Below, in pieces: positions 57,320-64,000 of a DNA stretch of 64,000 nucleotides. The translations under genes and the position numbers were made by a program. The notes beneath the pieces are model-generated. The model searched no databases, was not told where the DNA came from, and was given only the letters and a program-made list of their open reading frames with translations. The stretch is from Ancistrus triradiatus. Lineage: Eukaryota > Chordata > Actinopteri > Siluriformes > Loricariidae. The stretch lies in assembly GCA_025084515.1 (NCBI GenBank), contig JAJAGP010000245.1:434001-498000 (forward strand), read 5' to 3'. Within the stretch, counting starts at the first letter, position 1. Each line of letters opens with the position of its first letter.

Positions 57320-58300
57320 CTCCATGTTTCTACACTCATTGTCCAAGTTATCAGCTCCACTTACCCTATAGATGCACTTTGTAGTTCTGCGATTACAGAC
57401 TGTAGTCCATCAGTTTCTCTACATACTTTGTTAGTCCAATTTACACTGTTCTCTAATGATCAGGACCCCCACAGAACCAGCACTTTATCAGGTCTTATTT
57501 GGGTGGTATATCATTCTCAGCACTGCAGTGATAGTGATGTGGTGGTGGTGTGTTAGTGTGTGTTTTGAAGGTACGATCAGACACAGCAGTGCTGCTGGAG
57601 TTGTGAACCACTGTGTTCTCTCACTGTGCACTATATTAGACCCATCTACCTTATTGCTCCACCTTGTAGATGTAAAGTTAGAGACAGCTCATCTGTTGGT
57701 GCACAGCTTGTGTTAATCATCTTCTAATCCTTCACTAGTGCTCACAAGTTAAGTCAGATTTATTTATATAGCACGTTTTACAATGGAGCATTGTCTCAAA
57801 GCAACTATATAATTTTAGATTATCTCCTAATATCTACGTCCAAACCCAAATTGAGCAAGCCTAGGGCGACAGTGGCAAGGAAAAACTCCCTAAGTGTTAT
57901 GAGGAAGAAACCTTGGGAGGACCAAGACTCAAAAAGGAACCCAACCTCCTTGGGTAGTGTAGATGATAAATGTAAGAATGAATCTAATTTACCTAAACAA
58001 ATAAGTCTTATAGTGATAGTTCCAATAAATGAATGTAAAATATGTATATCGGCATCATGTAGTCCGATACACAGAGTCACTCTAGAACGCTCACAGGACG
58101 CTTTTGTTAATATGGAATAGTTTCAGTCCAGCACTTCAGTGTCTGATCCACTCGTACCAGCACAACACACACTAACACACCACCACCACATCACTGCCAC
58201 TGCAGTGCTGAGAATGATCCACTACCCAACTAGTGCCTGATCTGTGGGGGTCCTCACCATTAGAGGACAGAGTAAAGGAACAGACAGAAGTACGAGATTT
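57320..58300. mobile_element. K-family fold-back repeat, copy 2, split by LINE-type insertion
   Basis: The left arm (TATCATTCTCAGCACTGCAG, GTGGTGGTGGTGTGTTAGTG, ATCAGACACAGCAGTGCTGC; 57508-57600) and the right arm (58125-58220: CAGCACTTCAGTGTCTGATC, CTAACACACCACCACCACAT, CTGCAGTGCTGAGAATGATC) are inverted copies. Removing the insert at 57749-58088 restores a palindromic element of about 640 bp. Confidence 0.8.
57749..58088 (-). repeat. LINE 3'-end insertion, family L copy 4, with 9-bp duplication
   Basis: Reverse tail TTAAGTCAGATTTATTTATA, then TGGAGCATTGTCTCAAAGC, CCCAAATTGAGCAAGCC and CTTGGGAGGACCAAGACTC. GCTCACAAG (57740-57748) and GCTCACAGG (58089-58097) match at 8 of 9, a LINE-type target duplication. 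This is the longest and best bounded copy of family L. Confidence 0.82.
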
Positions 58301-58413
58301 AGAGACGCCATTGACTTGCAGTCAGGCCCTTCTAACCCCTCAGACAAGGGTTAAGAAACAGGTGTAAAACATTATATAAATACTCATTTCATGAATATTG
58401 TAAAATCAAATAC

Positions 58414-58627
58414 GTTTACATTTACAGCATACGCTCTTATCCAGAGCGACTTACAATTGATACAGTCTTACAATCCAAGCAGTTATGGGTTAAGGGTCTT
58501 GGACCCAACAGTGGCAGCTTGGCAGAGGTGGGATTTGAACCCTGGACCATCTGGTCTAGAGTCCAGTATCTTAACCACTAGGCTACCACAGTCCCATCAA
58601 CCCACAGTCCCATCAACCCCCAGTCCC
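58414..58627 (-). repeat. tRNA-headed SINE, copy 12, with 9-bp duplication and expanded 5' end
   Basis: Reverse-strand copy. ATCAAATAC lies on both sides (58405-58413 and 58628-58636). At its 5' end the unit CACAGTCCCATCAACC (16 bp) is repeated about three times (58586-58630), continuing from the terminal GGGACTGTGG of the head. Confidence 0.92.
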
Positions 58628-58639
58628 ATCAAATACATC

Positions 58640-59239
58640 ATCCAATCCAAAACGCTACTCTGCATTTTCTTGGTTGCTACAGGAAGCACATCTGACTGAG
58701 AGTGCTACTAACCAAGTAAACCTGCTCATTAGAATGGCTCCTGTCTATGTGTTGGCGTCACCCTTCTGATTATATTTTGGAAGGTTCGGTGATGTGAGTC
58801 TATTATCAAACAGACAAGATATCTGACCAATCATGTTCTCGAGATACTGAAGAAGGGGACGATGTATTTGTCATTCATAAACAATTGGCACTGTTTATGC
58901 ACATGTCAAATGACTTGCAACACTTGCGACTTCCAAGAAGTCAGCAAGGTCAGCCAAGTCTACATACAAAGTAATAGACCATTTTGTGACAAAGAAGCAG
59001 ACTGGTGAGCTGTGTGTTTACTTAATGTTCTGGCTGCCCTGGCATACCGCATACATAAGAAATGGGTGATCCTACTTTGCTGAATGGTTGTACTCGTAGG
59101 ATTTGTGGATTACTTTTGAATATATTACACAGAAATTCTATCTATGAAAAATATGAAAACAATATTGTGCACCTGCTACTTTTGTCATTTGTAGTTGTGG
59201 GACGCTGATCTGTATTTTTAAATCCAAACAGTCATTTAA
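58640..59239. other. sequence without gene
   Basis: Nothing recognisable. Confidence 0.4.
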
Positions 59240-59420
59240 AAGTCTGGGGTTGCAGAAGAGGTACCCACCATATGCACTACACGCCACTGAGAGAAGCAGA
59301 TGGACTACAGTCTGTAACAAGCACCACAAAGAGCATCTGTATGTGATGTTGAAATGATAAAATGGACAATGACTATAGAAACAAGGTGTAAACAATAAAG
59401 TGGCCAGTGAGTGACAGGGA
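59240..59420. mobile_element. K-family repeat, right-end fragment
   Basis: AGAAGCAGATGGACTACAGTCTG, GATAAAATGGACAATGACTATAG and CAATAAAGTGGCCAGTGAGTG match the outer right end of the K family (compare 26440-26520). Confidence 0.55.
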
Positions 59421-59942
59421 CTGACAGCAACACACATGGAGAAACCAACAGTAACTGGACTATTAGTAGTAGCAAACGTACTGTAAAACCAGAAGACTTG
59501 GGAACCCTGTCCTGTCCTACATACCTGCTGGCTATTTAAGCCACTCTCTAGCCAGGCCATGACCAGAAATCACCTAAAACAGGGTCAGTTCCTGAGTACT
59601 GGCTCAGACACTCTAATGAACCTCCTCTCAGTCTGCAGCTGGTCAGTTTCATACACTCCAGTGGATTTCCTAAAACCGGTGTCTGAAAAGTGCTGCAGTT
59701 CTACCCGTGTTAGCGCAACCATCGATTTAGAGCAAGCAATGGGTGCTTTAGAGATTTCAAAGCCATATTGGGAGAGAAGCCAGACCTGTTCACAGCTTAT
59801 CACTCTGAATCTATGGTGACTGGCCTCCAGACTGACAGCTCAGTGAGACGGGAGAAGTGTTAATACAGCCCCATTTCTTTCCTACATGGAAGATTTGTTA
59901 GAAAAAAAAAGAAAGAAAAATAGAAAAGCTTAAACCAAAACT

Positions 59943-60185
59943 CGGGCGACACGGTGGTGCAGTGCTGACAAGTTCACTGTCACCTCACAGCTCCGAGATC
60001 CCCAGTTCGATCCTGACTCTGTGTGGAGTCTGCATGTCCTCCCTGTACTCTGGTTTCCTCGCATATTCCAAAGACGTGTGTGTTAGGCTAATTGGTGTTT
60101 CTAAAGTGCCCTTAATGTGTGAATGTGGGAATGAGTGTGTGAGCGCCCTGCAATGGGTTGGAGAAAGACCTGGTGACCTACTCTG
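59943..60185 (+). repeat. second SINE-like family, best copy
   Basis: GGGCGACACGGTGGTGCAGTG head, CCCCAGTTCGATCCTG (B box), TGTGTGGAGTCTGCATGTCC, GGTTTCCTCGCATATTCCAAAGACGTG and GCCCTGCAATGGGTTGG. The tRNA-like promoter boxes suggest a SINE. Similar copies are at 12390, 29310 and 51823. Confidence 0.65.
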
Positions 60186-60639
60186 TAAAAACCATGACTG
60201 TGAAACTCTGTGGATCAGTATAAGACAGAGTATAAGAAAGTATACTACAGAGTATCCAAGGGTCGGACGTGACTGAATGGGTAGTATGAATGAAACCAAA
60301 ACTCAAATCGGAAATTTCTTTGTCTGTTTTCAAATATTCCTCTAGTAAAATGTGTATTAGCATAACAAGTCTTGAGTGAGGGTTGTGTTTGCAGGCAGAG
60401 CCTAATCCCATCTAGGGAACTGAAGATTGGCAGGTGTGCCCGAGGCAGGCAGAGTCTCAGTGGAATTGCAGCACACTTCAGCACTGCAGATTCACACTAT
60501 CCACTTCGGCTGATGTGCTCACAGTTACTGCTGGACAAATAAGCCTGTGCACATCCCGGACAGCAACACTAAGCATCAATAAGTTTAGATCGATTAAGTG
60601 CACTTCTTGCTGTATGGGACTGATTTGAAGTGAGATCGC

Positions 60640-60990
60640 TGACGTGCACCTGACCGATTTCTGCTGTGCTTAATGAAATACAGATGTGAGTTTAGGTCAG
60701 GACTGCAGAAATTGGCATAACGATTCGATGGCAATTAACGGCAAGAGGTGTTAATGAGAAATTATAAGATTATTCTACAGGCAACGCCGCACTGAACTGG
60801 AATGAGTCATTAATTAAATAAGATCTGTAAAGCTAATGGCTTTGTAAGAGTCGGGGCTGCAGGGTGAAATGGCCTTAATGAAATATTGGTTAAACATGCT
60901 GCCTGTTTGCTCATTCTCTAAGGAGTGAGTGGTATGTGCTATGTATGGCTAAGTAAAGCCGAGTTAAGCGAATGGCTCGAGATAAATGTA
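60640..60990. promoter_or_regulatory. candidate conserved noncoding element
   Basis: Non-repetitive, rich in homeodomain-type TAAT cores (GGCAATTAACGG, GGTGTTAATGAG, GAGTCATTAATTAAAT, GCCTTAATGAAAT) and without transposon traits. It lies upstream of mid2 exon 1 in gene sense. Only a comparative alignment could support it. Confidence 0.25.
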
Positions 60991-61046
60991 CAGTCTGCAC
61001 ATTTTCCACTTGACATGATATGTATCCAATTATAGTTTAATAACTA

Positions 61047-62462
61047 TAGTGGTGCTTGAAAGTTTGTGAACTCTTTAGAATTTTCTAGATTTCTGCATAA
61101 ATATGACCTAAAACATCATCAGATTTTCACACAAGTCCTAATAGTGGATAAAGAGAACCCAGTTAAACAAATGAGACAAAGGTAATATACTTGGTCATTT
61201 ATTTATTGAGGAAAATGATCCAATATTACATATTAGTGAGTGGCAAAAGTATGTGAACCTCTAGGATTAGCAGTTAATTTAAAGGTGAAATTAGAGTCAG
61301 GTGTTTTCAATCAATGGGATGATAATCAGGTGTGAGTGGACACCCTGTTTTATTTAAAGAACAGGGATCTGTCAAAGTCTGCTCTTCACAACACATGTTT
61401 GTGGAAGTGTATCATGGTACGAACAAAGAAGATTTCTGAGGACCTCAGAAAAAGAGTTGTTGATGCTCATCAGGCTGGAAAAGGTTACAAAACCATCTCT
61501 AAAGAGTTTGGACTCCACCAATCCACAGTCAGACAGACTGTGTACAAATCGAGGAAATTCAAGTGTTACCCTCAGCAGTAATGGTTGACCAACAAAGATC
61601 ACTCTAAGAGCAAGGCGTGTAGTAGTTGGTGAGGTCACAAAGGATCCCAGGGTAACTTCTAAGCAACTGAAGGCCTCTCTCACATTGGCTAATGTTAATG
61701 CTCATGAGTCCACCATCAGAAGAACACTGAACAACAATGGTGTGCATGGCAGGGTTGCAAGGAGAAAGCCACTGCTCTCCAAAAAGAACATTGCTGCTCG
61801 TCTGCAGTTTGTTAAAGATCACGTGGACAAGCCAGAAGGCTATTGGAAGAATGTTTTGTGGACAGATGAAACAAAAATATATGTTTTTGGTTTAAAAGAA
61901 AATCGTTATGTTTGGAGAAAGGAAAACACTGCATTCCAGCATAAGAACCTTATCCCACCTGTGAAACATGGTGGTGGTAGTGTCATGGTTTGGGCCTGTT
62001 TTGCTGCATCTGGGCCAGGATGGCTTGCTATCATTGATGGAACAATTAACTCTGAATTATATCAGATAATTCTAATGGAAAATGTCAGGACATCTGTCCA
62101 TGAACTGAAACCCACCAACATCCCAGAGCTGAAGCTGTTCTGTACGGAGGAATGGGCTAAAATTCCTCCAAGCCGGTGTGCAGGACTGATCAACAGTTAC
62201 AGGAGATGTTTAGTTGCAGTTATTGCTGCACAGGGGGATCACACCAGATACTGAAAGCATACTTTTGCCACTCACTAATATGTAATATTGGATAATTTTC
62301 CTCAATAAATAAATGATCAAGTATAATATTTATATCCCATTTGTTTAACTGGGTTGTCTATGTACTTTTAGGACTTGTGTGAAAATCTGATGATGTGTTA
62401 GGTCATATTTATGCAGAAATATAGACAATTTGAAAGGGTTCACAAACTTTCAAGCACCACTG
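61047..62462 (+). mobile_element. Tc1-like element, family C, longest copy, DDE lost
   Basis: Ends TAGTGGTGCTTGAAAGTTTG and CAAACTTTCAAGCACCACTG, TA on both sides (61045-61046, 62463-62464). Transposase starts at ATG 61413 (MVRTKKISEDLRKRVVDAHQ) and meets a stop at 61581. A frame opens again at 61685-62254 and carries NVLWTDETK (first Asp) and WLAIIDGTIN (second Asp). At about 62110 it jumps from SVHELK to PTNIPELKL, deleting the third catalytic residue, and ends normally at VAVIAAQGDHTRY. 1416 bp, inactive. Confidence 0.92.
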
Positions 62463-62464
62463 TA

Positions 62465-63466
62465 TACACTCACCGGCCTCTTCATGGGGTACTCTTTCTA
62501 GCCTTCAAAACTGCCTTCTGGTATTCAAAAAGGTGTTCAAAAGATTTCTCAGAGATCCTGGTTCATATTGGCAGGACAGCATCACACAGTGGCTGCACAT
62601 CCGTGATGTGAATCTCCCATTCCACCACATCAATAAAAGACTCTCCAGGATTGAGATCTGGGGACTGTGGAATCTGATTACAGTGAACTCATTGTCATGT
62701 TCAAGAAACCATTTTGAGAGGATTTGAACTTTGTGACATAGTGCATTATCCTGCTGGAAGTAGCCATCAGAAGATGGGTACACTGTGGTCCTAAAGGGGT
62801 GGATATGGTCAGCAACAATTCCCAGCTAGGCTGTGGCATTTAGACGATGCTCAGTTTGTATTAAAGAGCCCAAAAAGTGCCAAGAAAATGTCCCCCACAC
62901 CATAACACCACCAGCAGCAGCGTGAACCGTTGCTACAAGGCAGCATGGAACCAGGCTTTCATATTGTTTATGCCAAATTCTGACCTTACCATGCGGATTT
63001 TGAAGTACAGATGAAGAATCATTAGATAAAGCAATGTTTTCCAAACTTCAATTGTCCAATTTTGGTGAGCCTGTGTGATTTTAGCCTTAGTTGCCTCAAT
63101 CTACATAACAGTTTGATGTGTTGTGCCTTCAGAGAGGCCTTTCTACATATTTCAGCTGAAATGAGTGGCTTTTTGATCTACTGTTGTCTTTCTATCAGCT
63201 CAAACCAGCCCGGTCATTCTCCTCTGACCTCTGGCATCAACAATTCATTTTCAACCAGAGAACTGCAGCTCACTCGATATGTTCTTTTTTCTGACCATTC
63301 TCTGTAAACCCTAGATATGACTGTGTATGAAAATCCCAGTAGATCAACATATCATCTTGACGATGCCATACCTAAATGCATTTAGCTGCTCCCATGTGAT
63401 TGGCTGATTAGATATTTGTGTCTATGAGAAGTTGAACATGTGCTAATGAAGTGGCTGGTGAGTGTA
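62465..63466 (-). mobile_element. Tc1-like element, family H, near full length, decayed
   Basis: Ends TACACTCACCGGCCTCTTC and GGCTGGTGAGTGTATA. The minus-strand transposase is recognisable along most of its length: SSVLQNPHGKVRIWHKQYES and the VMVWGTFSWHFLGSLIQTEH block near 62840-63000, YPSSDGYFQQDNALCHKVQI near 62720-62780, then the EHDNEFTVIRFHSPQISILE block. Many stops and frameshifts. It starts right where the 61047 element ends. Confidence 0.88.
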
Positions 63467-63467
63467 T

Positions 63468-64000
63468 ATAATATGTATTGGACTAACAAGGCTGGAGTAA
63501 CTACAAAGTATCTAAACTGACATTATCATAAAAGGTCATTTCAGTCAAGATTTTAGATTGACACGTACTAGCCTATCAGAAACCATATGAATACATTTTT
63601 TTGAGAGGGAAGTTTATTGTATAAATGTTAAAAGTATTGCATGGGTTTGCATCATACTAGCCTCACAGCTCTAATGCAAACGCAACATTTGGATACAAAC
63701 AAGTCTCAGTCAACTGAAAAGATTATAGTGGATATTTATAGGGGAAACTAAGACCAAATACTAGGTTGTATCATGTGTCTTAAGTATCTGGACTGTACCT
63801 ATATAGGGATAAGCCACACAAGAGATGTGTAACTGCACCCAAGAAGCATCTGCATACAAATGGAATCTGATTGCTATTTTCCGGACTAACAAAACCCACC
63901 CAATGATATCTTCCTTTGCATAGCCGAACAAACACTAACAGAAACAATACAGAATAGCTGGTGAATGCATGGGACATTTACATATTTACCAGCAATTTAT
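63468..64000. other. sequence without gene
   Basis: Nothing recognisable to the end of the window. Confidence 0.4.

Noticed and set aside
544..58627. tRNA genes suggested by A and B box matches
   Set aside because: Every instance is the head of a SINE with the same middle and L2-type tail. None has a foldable acceptor stem or stands alone.
1..64000. CRISPR array, operon or other prokaryotic system
   Set aside because: Direct repeats here are transposon copies or microsatellites. There are no regularly spaced short repeats and no cas-like frames, and the window is clearly vertebrate.

Overview
This is vertebrate nuclear DNA, almost certainly from a teleost fish and probably an otophysan (catfish/characin/carp relative). 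The evidence is two conserved exons of a vertebrate TRIM-family gene with good splice sites, a tRNA-headed SINE present about 13 times, and many decayed Tc1-like, hAT, pogo/Tigger and Harbinger DNA transposons of kinds common in those fishes. There are no prokaryotic-style operons, rRNA or free-standing tRNA genes.

The one host gene I can support is mid2 (TRIM1, a microtubule-associated RING E3 ligase), on the minus strand. Its first coding exon (52173-52868) encodes the RING and both B-boxes. Its second coding exon (2206-2301, exactly 96 bp) encodes the start of the coiled coil. Both junctions are phase 0 with GT..AG signals. The intron between them is about 49.9 kb and fills most of the window. 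Positions 1-2205 belong to the next intron. Above about 52925 lies upstream intron or 5' flank. A CpG-rich patch about 1 kb upstream of exon 2 holds a possible alternative first exon (ATG at 3284, donor GTGAGT at 3257). It would splice in frame to exon 2 and give a MID2 lacking RING and B-boxes.

The intron is mostly layered transposon debris. From low to high coordinate: a Harbinger remnant with a SINE inside (4.7-5.6 kb); an internally deleted Tc1 element (9.5-10.8 kb) and a scrap with the same deletion (13.2 kb); a hAT element with a perfect 8-bp target duplication and a second element inside it (19.4-20.7 kb); a nested stack at 22.1-26.6 kb whose core holds a heat-shock-element-like array upstream of an unrecognised ORF; a run of small Tc1 relatives (27-32 kb); a hAT element containing a GC-rich tandem-repeat element with a perfect 32-bp palindrome (35.4-36.8 kb); a minus-strand CR1/L2-type LINE with esterase-like, endonuclease and reverse-transcriptase remnants, broken by three DNA transposons (37.5-44.3 kb); two pogo/Tigger-type MITEs (44.3 and 55.6 kb); and two abutting Tc1 copies (61.0-63.5 kb).

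All transposon genes seen are broken by stops, frameshifts or deletions, so nothing here looks autonomous. Identifications rest on reading translations and terminal repeats by eye and on memory of family consensus features. No database search was run.
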